Source of the DNA: Streptomyces phaeochromogenes
GTDB lineage: Bacteria; Actinomycetota; Actinomycetes; Streptomycetales; Streptomycetaceae
Direction of reading: 5' to 3'
Length of the DNA: 38,489 nucleotides
Assembly: GCF_001418655.1 (NCBI RefSeq)
Contig: NZ_LIQZ01000046.1
Coordinates: 1-38,489, forward strand
Shown: piece after piece, positions 7,276 through 14,708 of the stretch
Layout of the letters: every line of letters begins with the position of its first letter
Numbering within the stretch: the stretch's first letter is position 1
Program-made: the position numbers and the translations under genes
The notes under the pieces: generated by a model
The model's database searches: none
Told to the model about the DNA's origin: nothing
Seen by the model: only the letters and a program-made list of their open reading frames with translations

Positions 7276-8499
7276 GTGTCAGCGCTGCTCGTGCCGCCCG
7301 GCCGCGTGCCCCAGCCACGGAACCCGGGCGTGGCCCTGCGAACCATCACCGCGGAGACCTACCGCGCCTTCCTCGCGTCCCCCGCCGGCGCCGCCCTCGG
7401 CGCCGGATTCCTCCAGTGCCCGTCCTGGGCCGACGTCAAGGAGGGCTGGCGCGCCCAACTGCTCGGCTGGGGGCCGGATCCGGAGGCGGGCGAACTGACC
7501 GGCGTGGCCCTGGTGTTGCTGCGGCAGTTCCCCGGCACCCGCAAGTACTTCGCCTACCTTCCCGAAGGGCCCGTCGCCGACTGGAACGACCTCGACGTCG
7601 ACGACTGGCTCGGTCCGCTCCTCGAACACCTGCGCCGCGCGGGCGCCTTCGCCGTGCGCATCGGCCCGTCGCCCGCCTACCGGCGCTGGGACGCCGCCCT
7701 GCTCAAGCCGCTCACCGGCCCCGGCCGACGCCTCGGCGACGTGCTCGCAAGTGAGGTCGACCCGCTCGGCACCGCCGTCGCCGAGCGGCTGCGGGCCCGT
7801 GGCTGGCGCCGCTGCGGCGGCGACGGGACCGGAGGGAACGGGACCGGAGGAGGCACCGGAGGGGACGGGGACGCCCAGCCCCGGCACGTCTTCCAGGTGC
7901 CGCTCGCCGGACGCACCACGGAGGACCTGTGGTCCGGGCTCAACCAGGAGTGGCGACGCAATGTGCGCCGGGCCCGGAAGGAGGGCGTGGAGGTGGTGGT
8001 GGGCAGCGCGGCCGAACTCCCGGAGTTCTACCGGCTGTTGGGCATCACCGAGCGACGCGACGGGTTCCGGCTCGGCCGCTCCCTCGCGTACTACGAGCGC
8101 CAGTACGCGGTGCTCAACGCCGAGGAACCGGGCCGGATGAAGCTGTACCTCGCCCGTCACCGGGGCGAGATCCTGGCCGCCCACACGATGATCACGGTGG
8201 GCCGCAGGGCCTGGTACCAGACCGGCGCCTCCGCCGACCACCGCCGCGAGGTCCGGCCCTCCAACGCCCTGCAGTGGCGGATGCTGCTGGACGCCCACGC
8301 GCTGGGCGCGGACGTCTACGACATGCGCGGGGTACCCTCCACACTCGATCCTGAGGAACGTACGTACGGACTGCTGCGGTGGAAGCTCGGCACCGGCGGG
8401 CAGGTCGTCGAGACGTTGGGGGAATGGGAGAGGGCTTTGGGCGGCAGCGCCAACCACGCGCTTCACCGCGCCTTCCAGGCGTACCTGAACCGCCGATGA
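7276..8499 (+). CDS. FemX/FemAB-like peptidoglycan bridge aminoacyltransferase
   Basis: The 407-residue protein is of the FemABX type, with two GNAT-like halves. The first half contains FLQCPSWADVKEG and YLPEGPV; the second contains WSGLNQEWRRNVRRARKEGV, FYRLLGITERRDGF and the GRRAWYQTGAS segment characteristic of lipid II aminoacyltransferases. Such enzymes add glycine from glycyl-tRNA to the peptidoglycan stem, the first bridge residue in streptomycetes. The GTG at 7276 follows GGAGAGG by eight bases. A Gly-rich insert (residues about 181-200, GGDGTGGNGTGGGTGGDGD) sits between the halves. Its stop overlaps the murJ start by four bases. Confidence 0.9.
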   Translation: MSALLVPPGRVPQPRNPGVALRTITAETYRAFLASPAGAALGAGFLQCPSWADVKEGWRAQLLGWGPDPEAGELTGVALVLLRQFPGTRKYFAYLPEGPVADWNDLDVDDWLGPLLEHLRRAGAFAVRIGPSPAYRRWDAALLKPLTGPGRRLGDVLASEVDPLGTAVAERLRARGWRRCGGDGTGGNGTGGGTGGDGDAQPRHVFQVPLAGRTTEDLWSGLNQEWRRNVRRARKEGVEVVVGSAAELPEFYRLLGITERRDGFRLGRSLAYYERQYAVLNAEEPGRMKLYLARHRGEILAAHTMITVGRRAWYQTGASADHRREVRPSNALQWRMLLDAHALGADVYDMRGVPSTLDPEERTYGLLRWKLGTGGQVVETLGEWERALGGSANHALHRAFQAYLNRR

Positions 8500-10121
8500 C
8501 GCAGACGACCCCGAAGACCCCGGCCACCACTCCACCGGTGAGGACGGCGGCCCGCGGCAGTGCCGTCATGGCCGCCGGATCCATCGTCTCCCGGGCCACC
8601 GGCTTCGCCCGCTCCGCCGTCGTCGCGGCGGCGCTCGGCACCATCGGGCCGACCGCCGACGGGTATGCGGTCGGCAACGCCCTGCCCACCATCGTCTACA
8701 TGCTGCTCCTCGGCGGCGCGCTGAACGCGGTCTTCGTGCCCGAGCTGGTCAAGGCCGCCAAGGAGCACGACGACGGCGGTACCGCGTACACCGACCGGCT
8801 CGTCACCGTCTGTGTGATCGCCCTGCTGGCAATCACCGCGACCGCGGTGTGGGCGGCTCCCGCGATCGTCGACGCGTACACCGACTACACCGGCCCGCAG
8901 GCGACCATGACCACCGCGCTCGCCCGCTACTGCCTGCCGCAGATCTTCTTCCTCGGCCTGTTCACACTGCTCGGCCAAGTCCTCAACGCACGCGGCAAGT
9001 TCGGCGCGATGATGTGGGCACCGGTCCTCAACAACCTCGTCGTCATGACCGTGTTCGGGCTGTACCTGGCCCTCGCCATGGGCGGCGGCGACACGCTCAC
9101 CGCGGCAGAGACCGCTGTCCTCGGCTGGGGCACGACCGCCGGTATCGCCGTCCAGGCCCTCGCCCTCCTCCCCGCGCTGCGCGCCGCCCGCTTCCGCTGG
9201 CGGCCCCGCTTCGACTGGCGCGGCAGCGGACTGACCCGCCCCCTGCGCGCGGCCGGCTGGCTGGTGCTCCTGGTCCTGGCCAACCAGGCCGCGTACTGGG
9301 TCACCACCCGCCTCGCCACCACCGCGGGCCTCGACGGCGGCCCCGGCTACGGCGCGTACAACAACGCCTATGCCCTGTGGGTCGTACCGCACGGCATCAT
9401 CACGGTCTCCGTGGTGACCGCGCTGATGCCCCGGATGAGCGCGTCCGCCGCCGACGGGGACACCGCCGCCGTGCGCCGAGACGTCTCCCACGCCCTGCGC
9501 GTCTGCGCCTCCGCCGTCGTCCCCGCCGCCTGCGCGCTGTTCGCCCTCGCCCAGCCGGTGATGGCCCTCGTCTTCGGACACGGCAGGACCGGCGCCGACG
9601 ACACGGCCGCCATGGCCGGAATCCTGATGGCCTTCGCGCCGGGGCTCATCGCCCTGTCCGGCCAGTACGTCCTGTCCCGCGCCTTCTACACGCTCTCCGA
9701 CACCCGTACGCCGTTCCTGCTCAACCTCGTGATCGTCGCTCTCAACTCGGGCCTCTCCCTGGCCGCCGCACACCTGCTGCCCGCTCGCTGGGCCGTCACG
9801 GGCATGGCGGCGGCGTACTCCCTGGCGCTGTGCGTGGGCTGGGCGGTGACCGGCCTCGTGCTGAGCCGCCGGCTCGCCGTCGCACGCCCCCTGCGCTCCT
9901 CCGCCGTCGGCGCCCACGCGCGGCTGCTGCTCGCCGCCGTCCCCGCCACCGCGCTTGCCCACCTCGCGGCCGTCGGCGCCGCACGGGCCGGGGCCCTGGC
10001 CGCTGCAACTGCCGGGGCGGCTGTCGTCGTCCTCACCTTCGCCCTGCTCACCCGCCCACTGCGGCTCACGGAACTCGACGCGCTGCTCTCCGGCGTACGC
10101 GGCAGACGAACCCGGACCTGA
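8496..10121 (+). CDS. murJ: MurJ/MviN-like lipid II flippase
   Basis: The 541-residue protein is an integral membrane protein of the MOP superfamily with about 14 hydrophobic segments. The family start is visible as GSIVSRATGFARSAVVAAAL, followed by DGYAVGNALPTIVYMLLLGG and NAVFVPEL. This matches the MurJ N-terminus. It would flip lipid II across the membrane, after bridge modification by the FemX-like enzyme encoded just before it. The ATG at 8496 overlaps the previous stop (ATGA), which implies translational coupling. Streptomycetes usually have more than one MurJ/MviN homologue, so essentiality cannot be inferred. Confidence 0.92.
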   Translation: MTQTTPKTPATTPPVRTAARGSAVMAAGSIVSRATGFARSAVVAAALGTIGPTADGYAVGNALPTIVYMLLLGGALNAVFVPELVKAAKEHDDGGTAYTDRLVTVCVIALLAITATAVWAAPAIVDAYTDYTGPQATMTTALARYCLPQIFFLGLFTLLGQVLNARGKFGAMMWAPVLNNLVVMTVFGLYLALAMGGGDTLTAAETAVLGWGTTAGIAVQALALLPALRAARFRWRPRFDWRGSGLTRPLRAAGWLVLLVLANQAAYWVTTRLATTAGLDGGPGYGAYNNAYALWVVPHGIITVSVVTALMPRMSASAADGDTAAVRRDVSHALRVCASAVVPAACALFALAQPVMALVFGHGRTGADDTAAMAGILMAFAPGLIALSGQYVLSRAFYTLSDTRTPFLLNLVIVALNSGLSLAAAHLLPARWAVTGMAAAYSLALCVGWAVTGLVLSRRLAVARPLRSSAVGAHARLLLAAVPATALAHLAAVGAARAGALAAATAGAAVVVLTFALLTRPLRLTELDALLSGVRGRRTRT

Positions 10122-10167
10122 ATCGGGCTCGGACCCGGACCTGGATCCGGGCTCGGACCCGGACCTG
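10107..10167. repeat. 24-base tandem repeat after murJ
   Basis: CGGGCTCGGACCCGGACCTG occurs at 10124-10143 and 10148-10167, a period of 24 bases, with a partial copy (CGAACCCGGACCTG) at 10107-10120 that includes the murJ stop. The repeat lies in the 82-base gap between murJ and the response regulator. Confidence 0.7.
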
Positions 10168-10203
10168 ACCACCACCCCTGACATCACCTAGGGAGAACCG
10201 ACG

Positions 10204-10887
10204 ATGCCCCGCGTGCTCCTCATCGAGGACGACCCCTCCGTACGCGAGGGGGTCGAACTCGGTCTGCGCCGCCGCGGCCACGAGGTACGGGCGGCCGCGA
10301 CCGGCGAGGCCGGCCTCGCCGCGATGGCCGAGTTCCGCCCCGACCTGCTGCTCCTCGACCTGATGCTCCCCGGCATGAACGGCGTACAGGTCTGCCGGCA
10401 GGTCCGCGACCACAGCCAGCTGCCGATCATCATGCTCACCGCACGCGGCGACGACTTCGACGTGGTCATCGGCCTGGAGGCCGGTGCCGACGACTACATC
10501 GTCAAGCCCGCCCGCCCCGAGGTGATCGAGGCCCGCATCCGTGCCGTACTGCGCCGCATCGACGACAGCGGATCGGGCCGCCCGGCCATCGAGGTGTACG
10601 GCGAACTCACCGTCGACCGGGTCGGGCTGACCGTCACCAAGGCCGGCCGGCGGCTCGCGCTCGCCCCCTCGGAGCTCAAGCTCCTGCTGCACCTGTCCGG
10701 CGCCCCCGAGCAGGTGTTCAGCAGGCAGCAACTCCTGGAGCACGTCTGGGAGCACACCTTCCACGCCGACGCCCGGCTGGTCGACGCCTGCGTGGCCCGG
10801 CTGCGCGGCAAGATCGAGGACGAGGTCGGCAGCCCCCGCTACGTCCAGACACTGCGGGGCTTCGGCTACCGCTTCGGGCCGCTGTGA
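10204..10887 (+). CDS. OmpR-family response regulator (AfsQ1/CseB-like)
   Basis: The 227-residue protein has a receiver domain with the acidic pair at residues 9-10, phospho-acceptor Asp52 in LLLLDLMLPG, Thr in MLTARG and Lys in DDYIVKP, then a C-terminal winged helix (LALAPSELKLLLHL, TLRGFGYRFG). The receiver is close in sequence to AfsQ1 and CseB of S. coelicolor by my recollection. The GTG start of the histidine kinase lies inside its last codons, so the pair is cotranslated. It follows murJ closely and probably belongs to the same transcript, suggesting control of envelope genes. Targets are unknown. Confidence 0.92.
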   Translation: MPRVLLIEDDPSVREGVELGLRRRGHEVRAAATGEAGLAAMAEFRPDLLLLDLMLPGMNGVQVCRQVRDHSQLPIIMLTARGDDFDVVIGLEAGADDYIVKPARPEVIEARIRAVLRRIDDSGSGRPAIEVYGELTVDRVGLTVTKAGRRLALAPSELKLLLHLSGAPEQVFSRQQLLEHVWEHTFHADARLVDACVARLRGKIEDEVGSPRYVQTLRGFGYRFGPL

Positions 10888-12356
10888 GCGGCGGTGAGCG
10901 GTCGCGGGTCAGGGTGTTCGGGCTGCGTACGCGGCTGTTGTTCGCCTTCCTGCTGGTCGCCGCCGTCAGCGCCGGTACGACGGCCGCCCTGACCTACCGT
11001 GAGGCCCGCACCGCGGTGCTGAAGACCGCCCAGGACACGGCTGTCACGTCGTTCCGTGAGCAGGTCCAGCTGACGGGCTTCAGCCTGCCCGTGCGGGGGG
11101 AGGGCTTGGAGGACGTCCTGCGTGACCTCGCCCGCAAGAGCAAGCCGCACCCCTGGGTGGTGTTCGCCGAGTACGGTTCGCTCCGCGCCTCCTCGGGCGA
11201 GAACCCCGTCTCCACCGTCATCACACCCGAACTGCGCAGCGCCGCGCGGGCCAACCCCCGCGGCGCCTTCGAGCGGGTCGTCAAGGACGGCGTTCCCTAC
11301 CTGACCATCGCCATGCCCACCGTCTTCAAGACGAGCCCCGACAGCGTGCTGCCCAGCGGACTCGTCCTCTACGCCGTCATGCGGATGACCGACGAGCAGA
11401 TCACCATCGACGCCCTCCTCATGGCCGCCCGGGACGGCGCCCTGCCCGGCCTCGCCGTCGCGCTGATACCCGGCCTGCTCGCCGCGCGCAGTGTGCTGCG
11501 CCCGGTGCGGGAACTCCGCCAGGCGGCCCGGAGCATGGGCAGCGGCAGACTCGACACCCGGATCGTGGTGCGCGGCAGCGACGAACTGGCGGACCTGGCG
11601 CGCACCTTCAACGAGTCGACGGGCCAACTGGAGCGGTCCGTACGTGAACTGCGCGAGGCCGAGGAACGCGCCCGACGCTTCGCCTCCGACGTCTCGCACG
11701 AACTGCGTACCCCCCTCGCCGGAATGCTCGCTGTCACCGAGGTCCTCGACGAGGACGCGGACGGCCTGGACGCCGACACCGCCCGGGCGGTCCGGCTGGT
11801 CAGCGCGGAGACCGGAAAGCTCGCCGTGCTCGTCGAGGACCTGATGGAGATCTCCCGCTTCGACGCCCGCGCGGCCGAGCTGAACGCCGACGAGGTCGAT
11901 GTCGCCGAGGCCATCCGCAACACCCTGCAGAACCGGCACTGGACCGACGACCGGGTCCGCACAGAACTGCCCGACGGCATCCGTGCCCGGCTCGACCCGC
12001 GCCGTTTCGACGTCGTGATCGCCAACCTCGTCGGCAACGCCCTGAAGCACGGCGACGCGCCTGTGACAGTACGCCTGCGCACCGAGGCGGGCGCCCCGGG
12101 CTCACCCGTGCTGCTGATCACGGAGGTCGCGGACAGCGGGCCGGGCCTTCAGCCCGCGGTGCTCCCGCACATCTTCGACCGCTTCTACAAGGCCGACGCG
12201 GCCCGCACCCGCTCGGCGGGCAGCGGCCTGGGACTGGCGATCACCCTGGAGAACGTGAAACTGCATGGCGGGACGATCCACGCGGGGAACCGTCCCGAGG
12301 GCGGCGCCGTCTTCGCCGTCGAGATACCGCTTCACGTGGAGGGGGCCGGCGGATGA
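10884..12356 (+). CDS. Sensor histidine kinase
   Basis: The 490-residue protein has a transmembrane segment near residues 15-35 (RLLFAFLLVAAVSAGTTAA), an extracellular loop of about 130 residues, a second segment near 180-200, a HAMP linker, a dimerisation/phosphoacceptor helix with His272 in SDVSHELRTPLAG, and an ATPase domain with NLVGNALKHGD (N box), DSGPGL (G1) and GSGLGLAI (G2). It should phosphorylate the response regulator encoded immediately upstream, whose stop overlaps its GTG start at 10884. The sensed signal is not evident. The lipoprotein that starts inside its stop codon may act as an accessory sensor, as CseA is proposed for CseBC. Confidence 0.93.
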   Translation: MSGGERSRVRVFGLRTRLLFAFLLVAAVSAGTTAALTYREARTAVLKTAQDTAVTSFREQVQLTGFSLPVRGEGLEDVLRDLARKSKPHPWVVFAEYGSLRASSGENPVSTVITPELRSAARANPRGAFERVVKDGVPYLTIAMPTVFKTSPDSVLPSGLVLYAVMRMTDEQITIDALLMAARDGALPGLAVALIPGLLAARSVLRPVRELRQAARSMGSGRLDTRIVVRGSDELADLARTFNESTGQLERSVRELREAEERARRFASDVSHELRTPLAGMLAVTEVLDEDADGLDADTARAVRLVSAETGKLAVLVEDLMEISRFDARAAELNADEVDVAEAIRNTLQNRHWTDDRVRTELPDGIRARLDPRRFDVVIANLVGNALKHGDAPVTVRLRTEAGAPGSPVLLITEVADSGPGLQPAVLPHIFDRFYKADAARTRSAGSGLGLAITLENVKLHGGTIHAGNRPEGGAVFAVEIPLHVEGAGG

Positions 12357-13009
12357 GGCGTGCGCGGACGCGCCGACGTGCGGCGGCCGTCGCCTTCGCG
12401 GCGGTCGTACCCCTGCTCGGTGGCTGCGGTATCCAGGAGACCGATGCCATCGAGGCGGGCGGTCCCGCCAGCTTCCAGGCCTTCTTCGACCGCAACCAGG
12501 AAATACTGCTGTTCTTCCGTTCCCCCGACGGCGGGCTGAGCCCCGTGATCCGGACACCCCCGGACTCGTCCGTGTTCGACGGATACGTCGAGGGCGCCGG
12601 AGAGGAGAACACCGATGACACGGCTGAGCCGATTCCGACGGAGAAGGCCGTTCTGGCGCTGCTCGGCGGTCCGGCGAAGGAAGACCGGGCCGCCGGCCTG
12701 AGCACGTCCCTCCCCGCCGCCCTCCCCGGCGGGTCCGTCAAGGTCGAACTCCTCCCGGGCGGCAGGGTAGCGACCCTCCTGCCCTTCTTTCTGGAGGGAC
12801 TGGACACCACCGCTCTACGTCAGCTGACCTGCACGATCGCCTACAGCCAGGACGCCGAAGGCCAGGTCGTCGTGGAACTGACGGGCCAGGACGGCGTATC
12901 GAGATCCGGCACCTGCGGACTTGCCCCCAACAGCACTGGCAGCACCGGGAACACACCCGAGGAGACCGAGACCCGGGCACGGCCCACGCCGCCCGCCACG
13001 ACCGGCTGA
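12353..13009 (+). CDS. Lipoprotein with GerMN-like domain, operon partner of the two-component system
   Basis: The 218-residue protein begins with arginine-rich MRRARTRRRAAAVAFAAVVP, then lipobox LLGGC around residue 25. The body contains EKAVLALLGGPA, AALPGG, LLPGGRVATLLPFF and LTCTIAYSQ, a pattern that resembles the GerMN domain found in spore and LpqB-type lipoproteins; the match is by eye and modest. The C-terminus is Thr/Pro-rich and low complexity. The ATG overlaps the histidine kinase stop by four bases. Placement suggests an accessory lipoprotein of the kinase. It converges with the small membrane gene ending at 13039. Confidence 0.72.
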   Translation: MRRARTRRRAAAVAFAAVVPLLGGCGIQETDAIEAGGPASFQAFFDRNQEILLFFRSPDGGLSPVIRTPPDSSVFDGYVEGAGEENTDDTAEPIPTEKAVLALLGGPAKEDRAAGLSTSLPAALPGGSVKVELLPGGRVATLLPFFLEGLDTTALRQLTCTIAYSQDAEGQVVVELTGQDGVSRSGTCGLAPNSTGSTGNTPEETETRARPTPPATTG

Positions 13010-13038
13010 GAACGCGTCACCTGGGGCACGCGTCCCGA

Positions 13039-13299
13039 TCACGAGGTCGGCTTCACCACGTGGCCCAGGGCGACAAGGCCGATTCCCACTGCCGTCAACG
13101 ACGGACACTCGATCCCGCCGCACGCCACGAGCAGGGCACCCGCTCCCCAGAGTCTCGGCTGTCGGACGTGGCGCCGCAGCCATCGGCCCGGCAGACGTCC
13201 GAGAAGCAGGCCGTGCACGCCGAGGACAACACACACGAGCCAGAGAGTCCCGACCAGAATCACCAGCGGCAGAAGGACGCCCGCAAACGATGTCGACAT
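13039..13299 (-). CDS. Small membrane protein, unknown function
   Basis: The 86-residue product starts MSTSFAGVLLPLVILVGTLW and has a strong N-terminal membrane helix and a second hydrophobic stretch (GAGALLVACGGIE) near residues 53-65. The ATG at 13299 follows GGGGGAC. Codon usage is normal for the window. I do not recognise a family. It is convergent with the lipoprotein gene at 12353, 29 bases apart. Confidence 0.6.
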   Translation of the reverse strand: MSTSFAGVLLPLVILVGTLWLVCVVLGVHGLLLGRLPGRWLRRHVRQPRLWGAGALLVACGGIECPSLTAVGIGLVALGHVVKPTS

Positions 13300-13421
13300 G
13301 GCCGTCCCCCGGTGGGCTGGTTGCCTCGTCCCCGCGCGGAAGTCTGGCACGTCCGCACGGACAGGGAGGGCTGAACCTCTTCGCCCGGAAACGCGTGACC
13401 GGTCGGCTCGGGGAACGGACG

Positions 13422-13469
13422 GAGGCCGGCCGTTCCAGGACCGGGGTGGGTCCGGGAACGGCCGGCCTC
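13422..13469 (-). terminator. Hairpin terminator downstream of the duplicated-domain lipoprotein
   Basis: GAGGCCGGCCGTTCC (13422-13436) pairs perfectly with GGAACGGCCGGCCTC (13455-13469) across an 18-base loop. It lies 41 bases after the stop of the minus-strand gene at 13510. No T run is seen. Confidence 0.75.
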
Positions 13470-13509
13470 GTCACTCGGTGCCCGCGCCTTCCGGCCGGCC
13501 CGCCGCGGC

Positions 13510-14337
13510 TCAGTGGTCGTCGGTGATCGTGGTCGCGATGCCGTTGCTGATCTCGACCTCGGCGGAGAAGCCCTTCTTGGCCGCCGCCTCCAGCTGGGCC
13601 TCGGTGCACTCGACGCCGCCCTCGCCGCCGGGCCCGGTGTTCACGGCGTCGCAGATGTCGTCGTAGCCCATGATCTTGGTGTCGTCGGCGACGAGGAACT
13701 GCTGCTCGGTGCCCTTCATGTCGGAGACGGTGTACTTGCCCGGCGCCAGGTAGGAGACGTTGCCGAACCAGGTTCCGTTGACGCCCTTGCCCTTGTTGAC
13801 GCCCTCGACGACCGACTCGTCGCGGCCGGAGGACGAGTCGGAGTCCGACCCGGAGGAGCCGGAACCGGAGCCGGTGTCCTGCTGGGCGGCGCGGCGCTCG
13901 GTCACCAGGGTCGCGGCGCCGTTCTTCATCTCCACGTCGGCGTTCACGGCACCCTTCTCGAGGGCCGCCTCCAGCTGGTCCAGGGTGCACGGCGCGTCCA
14001 CCTTGGAACCGGCCTCGCCGCATATGGTGCCGACGCCGTAGACCTCGGTGTCGTCGGCGACCCAGAACTGCTGGTCCTCCTTGCCCGGTACGGACACGAT
14101 GTACTTGCCCGGGGCGAGATAGGTGACCTTGCCGTTCTTGAACGAGCCGCTGACGCCCTTGGAGCTCTTGGCGTTCTTGGCGTCCGACGCCTTCTCCGCG
14201 GATGCCACCGGGCTCGCGGAGCCCTTGGGGCTCTTGCCGGACGAGCTGTCGTCGGTTCCGTTCTGGCATGCCGTCATCAGCAGACCGGCGGTGAGCGCGG
14301 CGGTGGCGACGACGGCCTGGCGCAGGCGGCGGTTCAT
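13510..14337 (-). CDS. Lipoprotein made of two copies of one domain
   Basis: The 275-residue protein begins MNRRLRQAVVATAALTAGLL and carries the lipobox MTAC near residue 26. It contains two copies of a ~85-residue unit separated by a Ser/Gly/Asp-rich linker: copy 1 has VSGSFKNGKVTYLAPGKYIV, QQFWVADDTEVYG and LDQLEAALEKG; copy 2 has VNGTWFGNVSYLAPGKYTVS, QQFLVADDTKIMG and EAQLEAAAKKG. Each copy ends in a VT/IT beta-strand and has two cysteines, suggesting a disulphide. The protein is probably exported and surface anchored. I do not recognise the domain. The ATG at 14337 follows GGAAGGA with a long spacer. The upstream gap (14338-14708) separates it from the divergent kinase gene. Confidence 0.75.
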   Translation of the reverse strand: MNRRLRQAVVATAALTAGLLMTACQNGTDDSSSGKSPKGSASPVASAEKASDAKNAKSSKGVSGSFKNGKVTYLAPGKYIVSVPGKEDQQFWVADDTEVYGVGTICGEAGSKVDAPCTLDQLEAALEKGAVNADVEMKNGAATLVTERRAAQQDTGSGSGSSGSDSDSSSGRDESVVEGVNKGKGVNGTWFGNVSYLAPGKYTVSDMKGTEQQFLVADDTKIMGYDDICDAVNTGPGGEGGVECTEAQLEAAAKKGFSAEVEISNGIATTITDDH

Positions 14338-14708
14338 CACGGGAGGTTCCTTCCGGAGGCGGGGGCAGCTGGGAGCCGGTGGCGCATCCGCCGTTTCCCG
14401 CTCTGTGATCAATATGAGGCCTCCCAGGTCCCACAGGTCACGCCTGTCCTCGCTTCAGAACAGCGCGGTCACACAGTCGTGACACAGCAACACGGCTGCC
14501 GCGTAGGCCAGTTGACATCGTCGGTTGCAGCCGTCGGCGGGACCGGGGCGAGCGGCCGTGTGCTGCCCGGCGGTCCGTGAACCCGGCGCGCTGTGGGGAT
14601 TCTGGGCGGGTCCGCGCGAAGTCCGGTGAAGCGGATCACTGCCAAGTTCGGGCTGAGTACACTCCGTGACCTGGCAGGGCGGACAGTTGTGGGGCGAGGG
14701 GTGGCGCG
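14338..14708. other. Intergenic region between divergent genes, no gene seen
   Basis: This 371-base gap lies between the divergent lipoprotein and kinase genes. It contains no convincing small open frame. TACACT at 14658-14663 is a possible -10 element for the kinase gene, with no good -35. Other weak repeats are present and I do not support any as operators. Confidence 0.5.

Noticed and set aside
8463..10187. A minus-strand frame of about 570 codons opposite murJ
   Set aside because: Gly/Glu/Arg-rich shadow with no motif; murJ is convincing on the plus strand.
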